Part shown: positions 7,387 through 15,201 of the stretch, piece by piece
Position numbering within the stretch: the first letter of the stretch is position 1
Layout: every line of letters begins with the position of its first letter
Origin: Actinomycetes bacterium
GTDB lineage: Bacteria > Actinomycetota > Acidimicrobiia > Acidimicrobiales > CADCSY01
DNA: 41,867 bases
Assembly (NCBI GenBank): GCA_025464025.1
Contig: JAODBP010000129.1
Location: 1 to 41,867 of the forward strand
Reading direction: 5' to 3'
The notes under the pieces: model-generated
What the model was told of the DNA's origin: nothing
The model's database searches: none
The model's input: the letters and a program-made list of their open reading frames with translations, nothing else
Position numbers and translations under genes: made by a program

Positions 7387-8891
7387 CGCCCGACGAGCTC
7401 CCGCTCTGGGACCTCGTCGAGTGGCGGGCCGCCCGCACGCCCGACGACGTGCTGGTCGTCGACGAGCACGACCGCACCATCACGTTCGGCGAGTACCGCG
7501 ATCGGGCCGAGGGGGTGGCGGCCGCCTTCGCGGCCAGCGGTGTCGGGCCCGGCACGCCAGTGGCCTGGATGCTGCCGACGTGGATCGAGGCACTCGTGTT
7601 GGCCGGCGCCCTGGCTCGCCTCGGTGCCCTCCAGGTGCCGGTGCTGCCGATCTTGCGCGAGCGCGAGCTGGGGTTCATCCTCGGCCAGACGGGCGCTCGC
7701 CACCTCGTCGTGCCGGGTGAGTGGCGCGGCTTCGACTACGCGGCGATGGCCAAGGAGCTCGACGTCGACGTGGTGACCGTCGTCGACCGCGACCTCCCCG
7801 AGACCGACCCCGCCGGGCTGCCGGCCTGGGCGGCGCCGGACGACGACCCGCTCCGGTGGGTCTTCTACACGTCGGGCACCACGGCCAACCCGAAGGGCGT
7901 GAAGCACACCGACCGCACGGTCGCGGCGGCGGCCCACCGGCTCAACCTGCGCTTCGCCATGACGGCCGGCGACCGCAACGCCCTGGTCTTCCCCGTCACC
8001 CACATCGGCGGGATCTCGTGGCTGATGGGGGGCCTGCTCGCCGGCTACCGCCACATCGCGGTCGAGGCGTTCGACCCTGAGCCGTCGTGTGCCGTGCTCC
8101 GCCGCAACGGCATGACCGTGGCCGGGGCCGGCCCGGTGTTCTGGATGGCGTACGTGGCCGAGCAGCGCCGGACGCCGGAGGAGGTGGCGTTCCCCGACCT
8201 GCGGGCCCTCGTCGGCGGCGGCGCGGCCAAGCCGCCCACGCTCGACGACGAGGTGCGCGAGCTGCTGCGGGTCCCGCTCGTCACCGGCTACGGCTCGTCG
8301 GAGTGCCCGGGCGTGTCGCACAGCGGGGTGTGGGACACCGAGGACGACCTCCGGGCCGACGGCCACGCCATGGACGACTGCGAGCTCCGCATCCTCGACG
8401 AGAACGGGCGCGACTGCCCGCCCGGCGTGGCCGGCGAGATCGTGGTGCGGGGCCCGATGCTCTTCCTCGGCTACCTCGACCCCGACGAGGACGACGGCAT
8501 CGACGCCGACGGTTGGTTCCACACCAGCGACGTCGGCACGCTCGACGAGCGGGGCTTCCTGCGCGTGACCGGTCGGCTCAAGGACATCATCATCCGCAAG
8601 GGCGAGAACATCAGCGCCAAGGAGGTGGAGGACGCCCTCCACCGCCACCCGGCCGTGCTCGACGCCACCGCCATCGCCCTGCCCGACTTCGAGCGGGGCG
8701 AGCTGTGCTGCGCGGTGGTCGTGCTCCACGCCGGGGCGTCGCTCACGCTCGCCGAGCTGGGTGAGCACTGCGCCGGCCTGGGCCTGGCCCGCCAGAAGGT
8801 GCCCGAGCGGCTCGAGGTGGTCGACGTGCTGCCTCGCAACGCCACCGGCAAGGTGCTCAAGCCGGATCTCGTCGGCCGCTTCGGTCGCTAG
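7383..8891 (+). CDS. Acyl-CoA synthetase / AMP-dependent ligase
   Basis: 502 aa from the GTG at 7383, overlapping the hydratase stop (GTGA); an in-frame start at 7344 would overlap the hydratase more deeply and is less likely. The AMP-binding P-loop is 'VFYTSGTTANPKGV', followed by 'TGYGSSECPG', 'DGWFHTSDVGTLDERGFLRVTGR' and 'KDIIIRKGENISAKEVE', with the catalytic Lys near the end in 'RNATGKVLK'. It activates a carboxylate to an acyl-adenylate and then to the CoA thioester. As the last member of the coupled operon 3933-8891 it probably supplies the CoA ester used by the hydratase. Chain length or aromatic preference is not readable. Confidence 0.92.
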   Translation: MTPDELPLWDLVEWRAARTPDDVLVVDEHDRTITFGEYRDRAEGVAAAFAASGVGPGTPVAWMLPTWIEALVLAGALARLGALQVPVLPILRERELGFILGQTGARHLVVPGEWRGFDYAAMAKELDVDVVTVVDRDLPETDPAGLPAWAAPDDDPLRWVFYTSGTTANPKGVKHTDRTVAAAAHRLNLRFAMTAGDRNALVFPVTHIGGISWLMGGLLAGYRHIAVEAFDPEPSCAVLRRNGMTVAGAGPVFWMAYVAEQRRTPEEVAFPDLRALVGGGAAKPPTLDDEVRELLRVPLVTGYGSSECPGVSHSGVWDTEDDLRADGHAMDDCELRILDENGRDCPPGVAGEIVVRGPMLFLGYLDPDEDDGIDADGWFHTSDVGTLDERGFLRVTGRLKDIIIRKGENISAKEVEDALHRHPAVLDATAIALPDFERGELCCAVVVLHAGASLTLAELGEHCAGLGLARQKVPERLEVVDVLPRNATGKVLKPDLVGRFGR

Positions 8892-8900
8892 CGTTCCGCC

Positions 8901-9509
8901 ATGGGCTTCACCCGTGGCTTCGCCGGCCGTGGCGCGCAGGAGCGGGACCCGCGCCTGCCCCCGGGGCAGTACGACACCAAGGGCCAGTTCCCGGTGCTCA
9001 CCGCCGAGGTGACGCCGCAGCTCGATCCGGCCAGCTTCACCTTCGCGGTCGAAGGCGAGGTCGACGTCCCGACGACGTGGACGCTCGACGAGCTCAAGGC
9101 CCTGCCCGGCTCGTCCTACTCGGGCGACATCCACTGCGTCACGACCTGGTCGCTGCTCGACACGAGCTTCGCCGGGATCTCGGTCGACACGCTGCTGGCC
9201 ACGGCGAAGCCGACGGCGACGGCCACCCACGTCGTGGCCTGGTCGCACTCCGGCTACACGACCAACCTCCCGCTCGACGACGTGGTCGGCGGCAAGGCCT
9301 GGGTCGTGTGGGAGCACGACGGCCAGCCGCTCCCAGTCGAGCACGGCGGCCCGGCCCGGTTGCTGGTGCCCCACCTCTACTTCTGGAAGAGCGCCAAGTG
9401 GGTGGCCGGCCTGCGCCTGCTCGACCACGACGAGCCCGGGTTCTGGGAGCGCAACGGCTACCACGACCGGGGCGATCCCTGGCTCGAGCAGCGCTACCAG
9501 GGTGACTGA
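8901..9509 (+). CDS. Sulfite-oxidase-like molybdopterin oxidoreductase, single domain
   Basis: 202 aa, ATG 9 bp after the CoA ligase stop. It is a stand-alone molybdopterin-binding domain of the sulfite oxidase/YedY (MsrP) family. The core 'FAVEGEVDVPTTWTLDELKALP' is the family opening, and the Mo-coordinating Cys is C79 in 'SGDIHCVTTWS'. 'AWSHSGYTTNLPLDDV' and the C-terminal 'HLYFWKSAKWVAGL...E.GFWE..GYH..GDPW' also match the family. There is no Tat signal (only a short basic N-terminus), so it is probably cytoplasmic, unlike MsrP. The flavin reductase starting at 9502 overlaps its end by 8 bp and is the likely electron partner. The substrate is unknown; it could act on sulfoxides or other oxygenated compounds. 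Confidence 0.85.
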   Translation: MGFTRGFAGRGAQERDPRLPPGQYDTKGQFPVLTAEVTPQLDPASFTFAVEGEVDVPTTWTLDELKALPGSSYSGDIHCVTTWSLLDTSFAGISVDTLLATAKPTATATHVVAWSHSGYTTNLPLDDVVGGKAWVVWEHDGQPLPVEHGGPARLLVPHLYFWKSAKWVAGLRLLDHDEPGFWERNGYHDRGDPWLEQRYQGD

Positions 9510-10203
9510 CCGGCTGACTGGGACAGTCGGTTGGCAGCAGGCGGCGGTCGTCGACGTGCGACCGGAGACGTCGCGGGCGAGGACCTACCGGCTGCGGCCC
9601 GAGCAGCCGCTCACCCACCGGGCCGGCCAGCACGTCGTGATCCGGCTCACCGCGCCCGACGGCTACACCGCGCAGCGGTCGTACTCGATCGCCTCGGCAC
9701 CCGACGACACCGGTGAGCTCGAGCTGACCGTCGAGCGGCTCGACGGGGGTGAGGTGTCGACGTTCCTCCACGACGAGGTCGTGGTCGGCGACGCGCTGGA
9801 GGTGCGGGGCCCGATCGGCGGCTGGTTCGTGTGGGACGGCGACGGGCCCGCCGTGCTCGTCGGCGGTGGCTCGGGGCTGGTGCCGTTGATGGCGATGCTC
9901 CGCCAGGCCCGCGACCTCGGTCGCTCGGAGCTGGTGCGGCTCACCGTGTCGGCCCGCACCCCGGCCGACCTCCTCTACGCCGACGAGCTGCCCGGGCCCG
10001 AGGTGACCGTGGTCCACAGCCGGGCGCCCAGCGGGATCCGCCCGGCCGGGCGCTTGGTGGCGGCCGACCTCGACGTGCTGCCCGACGCCACGGCCTACGT
10101 GTGCGGCTCGTCCGGGTTCGCCGACGCGGCGAGCCGGCTGCTCGTCGACCTCGGCCAGCCGGTCGACAAGATCCGCGTCGAGCGCTTCGGCCCCAGCGGC
10201 TAG
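9502..10203 (+). CDS. FAD/NAD(P)-binding oxidoreductase (ferredoxin-NADP reductase family)
   Basis: 233 aa, GTG start inside the molybdoprotein gene (8-bp overlap). The FAD-binding motif 'RSYSIAS' is at 59-65, the NAD(P) phosphate loop 'VGGGSGLVPLMAML' near 117-130, and 'YVCGSSGF' plus the C-terminal 'IRVERFGPSG' complete a BenC/FNR-like module. It lacks any ferredoxin domain. Such reductases pass electrons from NAD(P)H to a partner. The overlap with the sulfite-oxidase-like gene argues they form a two-component NAD(P)H-dependent molybdenum reductase. Its stop codon (10201-10203) overlaps that of the convergent apbE gene. Confidence 0.88.
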   Translation: MTDRLTGTVGWQQAAVVDVRPETSRARTYRLRPEQPLTHRAGQHVVIRLTAPDGYTAQRSYSIASAPDDTGELELTVERLDGGEVSTFLHDEVVVGDALEVRGPIGGWFVWDGDGPAVLVGGGSGLVPLMAMLRQARDLGRSELVRLTVSARTPADLLYADELPGPEVTVVHSRAPSGIRPAGRLVAADLDVLPDATAYVCGSSGFADAASRLLVDLGQPVDKIRVERFGPSG

Positions 10204-10964
10204 CGATCGTCAACGGCGGTCGTCCGGTGATCATCGAACGCCGGCGTCGTGGTGACGGTTTCGTCGTCGGCGATGGTGAGCACGGGGATGTCGGGGTGCT
10301 CGCCCATCCATCGTCCGGCGTCGTCGCCGAGGGCGAGGATGCCCGTGGCGCGGCCGTCGGCGACGGCGAGGCACGGACCGATGACGGTGACCGCGGTGAG
10401 CGCCGTCGCCGGGCGGCCGGTGCGTGGGTCGACGATGTGGTCTCCTCGCTCGTAGCGGCCGGAGGTGGCGACGCCGACATCGGTGACGGCGACGACGCAC
10501 GCCACGGCGTTCCGGACCTCCGGGTGCTGGACGCCGACCCGCCAGGGCTCGCCCGGCTCGCGATGGCCGGCGACGATGACGTCGCCGCCGGCGTTGACGG
10601 CGAAGTTCCGGATGGCGGCGTCGCGGAGCATGCCTCCGGCGCGGTCCAGGGCCCAGCCCTTCACGAGGCCGGACGGGTCGATGCGTCCCAGCCCGTCCCG
10701 CGGCGTGACGCGAGGGTCGGCTCCCACCTCGATGTCGAAGGCGCCCCAGGTCTCGGCCCGGACCTGTTCGCACAGCGCAAGGACGTCGTGGACCTCCGGG
10801 CTGACCTCGGCGAGGGTGAGCGAGCCTCGCGCCAGCCGGGTGATCTCGCTGTCGTCGCGCCAGGTGGAGAAGAGCTCGTCGACGCGGTGGAACCATCGGA
10901 AGACGTCGTCGAGGACGGCGGTGTCGACGGGGTCACGGACGTCGACCGTGATGACCGTCCCCCA
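10200..10964 (-). CDS. apbE: FAD:protein FMN transferase (ApbE), no canonical start in frame
   Basis: The open frame runs from at least codon TGG at 10962-10964 (WGTVITVDV, matching the family's 'MGT.I.I.V' opening) to TAG at 10200-10202, giving 254 aa. Conserved ApbE elements are 'IDPSGLVKGWALDRA', 'NAGGDV' and 'ATSGRY......HIVDPRTGRPA'. The enzyme transfers FMN from FAD onto a Thr or Ser of exported flavoproteins. The upstream gene carries exactly such an acceptor motif. There is no ATG, GTG or TTG in frame ahead of 10964; the first canonical start (GTG 10727) would remove the N-terminal third. Adding one C to the C4 run at plus-strand 10967-10970 would join the frame to a CTG overlapping the upstream stop (CTGA). 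A small sequence error, rare start or real lesion is possible. No export signal is visible. Confidence 0.8.
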   Translation of the reverse strand, partial: WGTVITVDVRDPVDTAVLDDVFRWFHRVDELFSTWRDDSEITRLARGSLTLAEVSPEVHDVLALCEQVRAETWGAFDIEVGADPRVTPRDGLGRIDPSGLVKGWALDRAGGMLRDAAIRNFAVNAGGDVIVAGHREPGEPWRVGVQHPEVRNAVACVVAVTDVGVATSGRYERGDHIVDPRTGRPATALTAVTVIGPCLAVADGRATGILALGDDAGRWMGEHPDIPVLTIADDETVTTTPAFDDHRTTAVDDR

Positions 10965-10983
10965 GAGGGGCTCGGCTCGGCGC

Positions 10984-11460
10984 TCAGTGGCTGGCGTCGA
11001 TCGCTCCTTGCAACGATCGTGCGTAGCCCTCGCTCGTGTAGCTCGCGCCGGAGACGACGTCGATGTTGGCGCTCTGGGCCTGGAGCGCCTCCTGGCGGAG
11101 CCGGGGCCCTGCGTACTGGCTGATCTCGGCCGAGCGGCGCCGGTCGGTCGGCAGGGTCAGCGCCTCGACGTCCTCGATCCGGCTGCCCTGCACGGTGATG
11201 CGGACCTGGACGTCGCCGTAGCGGGTGACGACGTCGGGCCCGTCGACGGTGCGACTGGCGGACGCCGCGGAGGTCGGAGGTGCGGTCGACGGTCCGGGTG
11301 TGGCCGAGGTGGCGGGCTGGCCGCTCGACGGTGTTGGCGGCGCGGTGGTGGAGGTCGTCGCCACGATGCCGGTCGCCAGGTGCTCGGGGGTGGTCTGGAA
11401 GTTGGCGAGGAGGGCGATGCCTCCGGCGGTGGCGGCGAGGACGGGGATGGCGCGTCGCAT
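10984..11460 (-). CDS. Exported FMN-binding domain protein, ApbE substrate
   Basis: 158 aa. The N-terminus (MRRAIPVLAATAGGIALLAN) is a signal anchor, followed by a 45-residue Thr/Pro/Ser-rich spacer and then a small FMN-binding domain (about 72-158). The flavinylation motif is at residues 134-142 (DVVSGASYT), matching the D-x-x-[ST]-G-A-x-x-T pattern, so T142 is the predicted covalent FMN site. The domain opening 'GDVQVRITVQGSRIEDVEALTLP' is typical of the family (NqrC/RnfG-like). It is expected to sit on the outer face of the membrane and accept electrons from the membrane reductase encoded 7 bp upstream, with apbE immediately downstream. Confidence 0.9.
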   Translation of the reverse strand: MRRAIPVLAATAGGIALLANFQTTPEHLATGIVATTSTTAPPTPSSGQPATSATPGPSTAPPTSAASASRTVDGPDVVTRYGDVQVRITVQGSRIEDVEALTLPTDRRRSAEISQYAGPRLRQEALQAQSANIDVVSGASYTSEGYARSLQGAIDASH

Positions 11461-11467
11461 CGATCTC

Positions 11468-12832
11468 CTAGTACTGGAACCGCTCGAAGTGGACCTGGTC
11501 CTTCGGCACCCGGAGGAGCTCGAGCCGACGGCGCACGGCGTCGACCATCGCCGGCGGGCCGCACACGTAGACGTCGCGCACCGCCAGGTCGGGGACGAGC
11601 CGCTGGAGGGCGGGCACGCCGAGCCCGTCGGTCCGGTCGTCGCCGATGACCGGGTCGACGAGGACGTGCACGTCGACCCCCCGGCGCTCCTGGAAGGCCG
11701 CCAGCTCGGGCCGGAAGGCCACCTCGCCCTTCGCTGCCACCCGGTAGAGCAGGGTCACGTCGCCACGGTGCTGGGTGGGGAGGACGTCGAGGAGGGCCCG
11801 CAGCGGGGTGATGCCGATGCCGCCGGCGATGAGGGCGACGCGCCGCGGACCCCGTCGGTCGGCGGTGAAGGTCCCGTAGGGGCCCTCGGCGAAGACCCGT
11901 GTGCCGGGCCGGAGCGTGAGCATGCGGTGGGTGTCGTCGCCGAGGTCCTTGACCGTGATCCGAAGGAGGTCCGGTCTCGGTGCGGCCGAGAGGGAGAACG
12001 GGTGGGCCTTGGCCCACCCCCACCCGGTGAGGAAGCGCCAGAGGAAGAACTGGCCGGCGTCGGCGCCGACTGCGTCGAGGCGGCGGCCGGTGAGGTAGAC
12101 CGACACGACGCCGTCGGCCTCCGGCTGCACGGTGCTCACGCGGAGCCGGTGACGGAGGTTGAAGGCCACGGGTCGTCCGACGCGCCAGGCGAGGATGGCG
12201 GCGCCGGTGGCGAGGTAGAGGGCGATCCACCAGGCGCGGGCAAGGCGGTCGCCGCTGAAGTCGGTGCCGACCGCGAGCTGGTGGGCGAAGGCGAGGGCGA
12301 CGGCGAGGTAGGCGTAGAGGTGGAGGCCGTACCAGGACTCCCGGGAGAGGCGCCGGCGGGCGGCACGGACGGACCCGACGGCCACGGCCAGGAACAGGGT
12401 CAGACCGACGATCGACATGAGCACGTCGGGGTAGTGGCGGATGAACGCTCCCACCTGGCCGCCGATCGAGCGATGATCGCCGGCGGCGTAGCCCCACGTG
12501 ATCGACCCGGCGTGGACGGCGAGCAGCCACACGGTGGCGAAGCCGGTCCAGCGGTGCCACACGGCGAGGCGATCGAAGCCGATGGCGCGCTCGAGCCACC
12601 CGATGCGCGACATCAGCAGGAGCTCGACGAGGACGGCGTAGGTGCCGAGCAGGCCGGTGAGCTGCCCGACCGCCGTCGCCGGACCGCCGGCGTCACCGAG
12701 CCCGCCGAGGCCGCCATGCCGGAGCCAGAGCCCTACCGTCACGACCGCGTTGGCCACGACCACGACTCCGACGTCCCAGGCCCGGTCACGGCGGGCGGCG
12801 TGACGCACTGCCAACCGGTCGGAGGCCACCAC
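11468..12832 (-). CDS. Ferric-reductase-like membrane flavocytochrome
   Basis: 454 aa. About six transmembrane helices occupy residues 20-225, with His residues suited to heme ligation in 'AVWHRWTGFATVWLLAVHAG' and 'GLHLYAYLAVALAFAHQ'. The C-terminal half is an FNR-type FAD/NAD(P) module: 'AHPFSLSAAPR' for FAD, 'AEGPYGTFT', 'LIAGGIGITPLRALL' for the nucleotide phosphate, 'VYVCGPPAMV', and the aromatic C-terminus HFERFQY. It takes electrons from cytoplasmic NAD(P)H through FAD and heme to the outer face. First gene of the operon with the FMN-binding protein and apbE; the 11-bp direct repeats at 12872 lie 40 bp upstream of its start. Confidence 0.9.
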   Translation of the reverse strand: MVASDRLAVRHAARRDRAWDVGVVVVANAVVTVGLWLRHGGLGGLGDAGGPATAVGQLTGLLGTYAVLVELLLMSRIGWLERAIGFDRLAVWHRWTGFATVWLLAVHAGSITWGYAAGDHRSIGGQVGAFIRHYPDVLMSIVGLTLFLAVAVGSVRAARRRLSRESWYGLHLYAYLAVALAFAHQLAVGTDFSGDRLARAWWIALYLATGAAILAWRVGRPVAFNLRHRLRVSTVQPEADGVVSVYLTGRRLDAVGADAGQFFLWRFLTGWGWAKAHPFSLSAAPRPDLLRITVKDLGDDTHRMLTLRPGTRVFAEGPYGTFTADRRGPRRVALIAGGIGITPLRALLDVLPTQHRGDVTLLYRVAAKGEVAFRPELAAFQERRGVDVHVLVDPVIGDDRTDGLGVPALQRLVPDLAVRDVYVCGPPAMVDAVRRRLELLRVPKDQVHFERFQY

Positions 12833-12871
12833 CGCACGGTACGAGCGGGGCTGTCAGGACCGACCGCGGGA

Positions 12872-12890
12872 TCGGTAAATGTTCGGTAAG
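12872..12890. promoter_or_regulatory. Direct repeat TCGGTAA, 11-bp period: candidate response-regulator operator
   Basis: TCGGTAA occurs at 12872-12878 and again at 12883-12889. The 11-bp spacing is the one used by OmpR/PhoB-type regulators that bind head-to-tail on one DNA face. It lies between the divergent flavocytochrome gene (start 12832, minus) and the small membrane protein (start 12941, plus). A similar pair is found at 15690-15706. Confidence 0.5.
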
Positions 12891-12940
12891 GACGGCCGGC
12901 CGCGGGGTTGGGCATCGCCGCCGTCGGGCATCCCCGGCCG

Positions 12941-13252
12941 GTGACCTCCACTCGGACCGCCCACCGCGCCACCCTCGGCCGTGCCTTCGACTGGCTGTTC
13001 CGCGATCGCCGGACCGGCAAGGTCGTCGTCATCCAGGTGCCCAACCTGCCGTTGGCGGTGTTCCTCGTGGCCAGCGCCGTCCGGCGGTTCGCGCACCTGC
13101 ACGGAGCCGTCGGGACGGCCCTTGCCGTGGTCGCCGGGGCGGCGCTGCTGTGGTGGGCGGTCGACGAGGTCTGGCACGGCGTCAACCCGTTCCGCCGGAT
13201 GCTCGGCGCCGTGGTCGGGGTGCTCGCCGTCGTCGCCCTCCTGCTGCGCTGA
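12941..13252 (+). CDS. Small two-helix membrane protein, function unknown
   Basis: 103 aa from the GTG at 12941 (an in-frame TTG at 12908 is an alternative with a less convincing N-terminus). A basic N-terminal region ('FDWLFRDRRTGKVVVIQVPNLPLAVFLVASAVRRF') leads into a first hydrophobic helix, and a second pair of hydrophobic segments flanks 'VDEVWHGVNPFRRMLGAV'. The W.R.P.TG..V..Q.PN.PL pattern occurs in small uncharacterised actinobacterial membrane proteins; I do not recognise a function. It is divergent from the flavocytochrome operon, shares its presumed control region and ends 3 bp before the convergent histidine kinase stop. A redox or membrane-stress role is only inferred from the location. 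Confidence 0.65.
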   Translation: MTSTRTAHRATLGRAFDWLFRDRRTGKVVVIQVPNLPLAVFLVASAVRRFAHLHGAVGTALAVVAGAALLWWAVDEVWHGVNPFRRMLGAVVGVLAVVALLLR

Positions 13253-13255
13253 GCG

Positions 13256-14482
13256 TCAGGGCGCGGGCAGCAGGATCCGGAACGCCGGAGGCCGGGTCCG
13301 GACGAGGTCGAGCCGACCTCCGTCGGCCTGGACCAACGATCGGGCCAGCGCCAGCCCCACACCCGTCCCGCCTCGGAGCGAGACGTGGCGCTCGAAGATG
13401 CGGGCCTCGTCACCGGGAGTGACACCCGTGCCCCCGTCGGCGACGACGATCTCCACGTACCGCCCATGGGCGCTCGCGCTGATCGTGATGTCGCCGGCGC
13501 CGTGCCGCACGGCGTTGTCCACGAGGGCGTCCAAGCTCTGGTCGAGGGTCGGGCCGGAGGCCAGGGCGCGGCATCCGTCTTCGCTGGTGATGACCACCCG
13601 TCGACCGCCGGGGGCGGCGAGCCGCTGCCAGGCCGCCGCTCGCCCGTGCAGCACGGCGGAGACGTCGAGGTCCTCCCGGGGTCCGGGGCGACCACGGCGG
13701 GCGAACTCGAGGAGCTCGTCGATCGTCCGCTCGAGGCGGTCGGCCTCGGCCAGCGCGATCTGGGCGTCCTCCCGCGTGGTGGGGTCATCGGAGCTGGCCA
13801 GCTCCTCGACGTGGAGTCGCAGGGCCGTCAGGGGCGTCCGCAACTGGTGCGAGGCGTTGGCCGAGAAGCTCCGCTCGGCGTCGAGCAGGTCGTCGATCCG
13901 CTGGGCCGTGGCGTTGAGCGTGGCGGCAACCGCGTCGGCCTCGGGGATGCCGACCGCCTCGGCGCGAGCGGAGAAGTCGCCGGCGCCCAGCCGGGCCGAG
14001 ACCTCGGCGAGGGCGGAGAGCGGGCGGGCGATGCGCCCGGCGACCACCACGGCCAGGGCCACGGCGACGGCGAGGCCGGCCAGCGCGAGGCCGACGACCA
14101 CCGCGATCGCACCGATCGTCCGCTCGTCGGCGTGATGTGCCGGTGCCTCGATCCGAACCGTCGTGGCGAGCGCGGTGCGCACGACGGCGGTGATGGTGCG
14201 CCCCTCGATCGGCGCGCCCACGATCGTGCGTCGGTGCTGCGGGTCGGTCACCACGACGTAGCGGTCGGGTCGGATCACCCGTCGTGCCGTCGTCGGGTCG
14301 ACGGGTCGTCCCGCTTCGATGTCATCGTCGATGGCGAAGGCCACCGCGTCTGCCTCCCGGTCGAGGCGCCGCAGCTCGTCGGCGCGCACGACGCTCCGGG
14401 CGACGATGGCCAGCGGGACGCCGAACACCACGATGCCGGCGACGGCCACGGCCACCGTCGCGAGGATGATCCGGCGCCGCAC
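13256..14482 (-). CDS. Membrane sensor histidine kinase
   Basis: 408 aa. TM1 (about 7-28) and TM2 (about 122-148) enclose a roughly 90-residue extracytoplasmic sensor region with no recognised fold. A HAMP linker follows ('RIARPLSALAEVSARLGAGDFSAR'), then HisKA with the phospho-accepting H212 in 'ANASHQLRTPLTALRLH', an N-box 'LDALVDNAVRHG', G1 'DGGTGV' and G2 'GGTGVGLALARSL'. It autophosphorylates and passes phosphate to the response regulator encoded 3 bp upstream in the same operon. The paired regulator and the direct repeats nearby suggest control of the redox operon and the 4-TM gene. Confidence 0.93.
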   Translation of the reverse strand: MRRRIILATVAVAVAGIVVFGVPLAIVARSVVRADELRRLDREADAVAFAIDDDIEAGRPVDPTTARRVIRPDRYVVVTDPQHRRTIVGAPIEGRTITAVVRTALATTVRIEAPAHHADERTIGAIAVVVGLALAGLAVAVALAVVVAGRIARPLSALAEVSARLGAGDFSARAEAVGIPEADAVAATLNATAQRIDDLLDAERSFSANASHQLRTPLTALRLHVEELASSDDPTTREDAQIALAEADRLERTIDELLEFARRGRPGPREDLDVSAVLHGRAAAWQRLAAPGGRRVVITSEDGCRALASGPTLDQSLDALVDNAVRHGAGDITISASAHGRYVEIVVADGGTGVTPGDEARIFERHVSLRGGTGVGLALARSLVQADGGRLDLVRTRPPAFRILLPAP

Positions 14483-14485
14483 CGC

Positions 14486-15157
14486 CTACCTGCGCTCGAA
14501 GCGGAACCCGACGCCTCGGACGGTGGTGATGTGCTGCTCGTCCGACCAGGCGTCGTCGCCGAGCTTGCGGCGCAACGACGACATGTGCACGTCGAGGGTC
14601 CGGGTCGGGCCGAACCAGTGCTCGTCCCACACCTCGCGCATGATCCGCTCGCGGGTCACGGCGGATCCGGCGTGGCGCACCAGGAACGCGAGGAGGTCGA
14701 ACTCCTTCGCCGACAGATCGAGCTCCTCGTGGCCCTTCCACACGCGGTGGGCGGCGACGTCGACGGTCAGCTCCCCAACCGTGAGGGTCGTCTCGCCCCG
14801 CTGGCGCACCCGGGCGCGCACCCGGGCCAGCAGCTCCCCCATCCGGAACGGCTTCGTCACGTAGTCGTCCGCGCCGGCGTCCAGGCCGACGATCACGTCC
14901 AGCTCGTCGGACCGAGCGGTGAGCATCAACACCGGCAGCTCGGGGTCGAGCAGGCGCAGCTCCCGGCACACGGTCACGCCGTCCAGGTCGGGCAGGCCCA
15001 GGTCGAGCAGCACGAGGTCGAACCGGCCCTCGGTGGCGAGGTCGAGGGCGATCCCACCGCCGACCGCCCGGACGGCCTCGTAGCCGTCCCGCTCCAACGC
15101 TCGCAGCAGGGCGTGGGCGATGGCGTCATCGTCCTCCACGACCAGGACGCGGGGCAT
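14486..15157 (-). CDS. OmpR/PhoB-family response regulator
   Basis: 223 aa from the ATG at 15157. The receiver has the acidic pair E8/D9-D10, phospho-accepting D52 in 'LVLLDLGLPDLDG', T80 and the invariant K102 in 'YVTKPF'. The winged-helix effector follows ('LTVGELTVDVAAHRVWKG', 'LSAKEFDLLAFLVRHAGSAV', 'RTLDVHMSSLRRKLGDD', 'TVRGVGFRFE'). It is intact and is partnered by the kinase gene 3 bp downstream. Regulators of this type bind direct repeats with 11-bp spacing, matching those at 12872 and 15690. It resembles the CseB/MtrA-like subfamily only in general terms. Confidence 0.93.
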   Translation of the reverse strand: MPRVLVVEDDDAIAHALLRALERDGYEAVRAVGGGIALDLATEGRFDLVLLDLGLPDLDGVTVCRELRLLDPELPVLMLTARSDELDVIVGLDAGADDYVTKPFRMGELLARVRARVRQRGETTLTVGELTVDVAAHRVWKGHEELDLSAKEFDLLAFLVRHAGSAVTRERIMREVWDEHWFGPTRTLDVHMSSLRRKLGDDAWSDEQHITTVRGVGFRFERR

Positions 15158-15201
15158 GGCGCCGAGCGTACGGCTCGGCGTCCCGGCCTCGGAGGCAGAG
15201 C

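Noticed and set aside
10200..10203. Fusion of the FNR gene with apbE
   Set aside because: They are on opposite strands with stop codons overlapping; a convergent arrangement, not a fusion.
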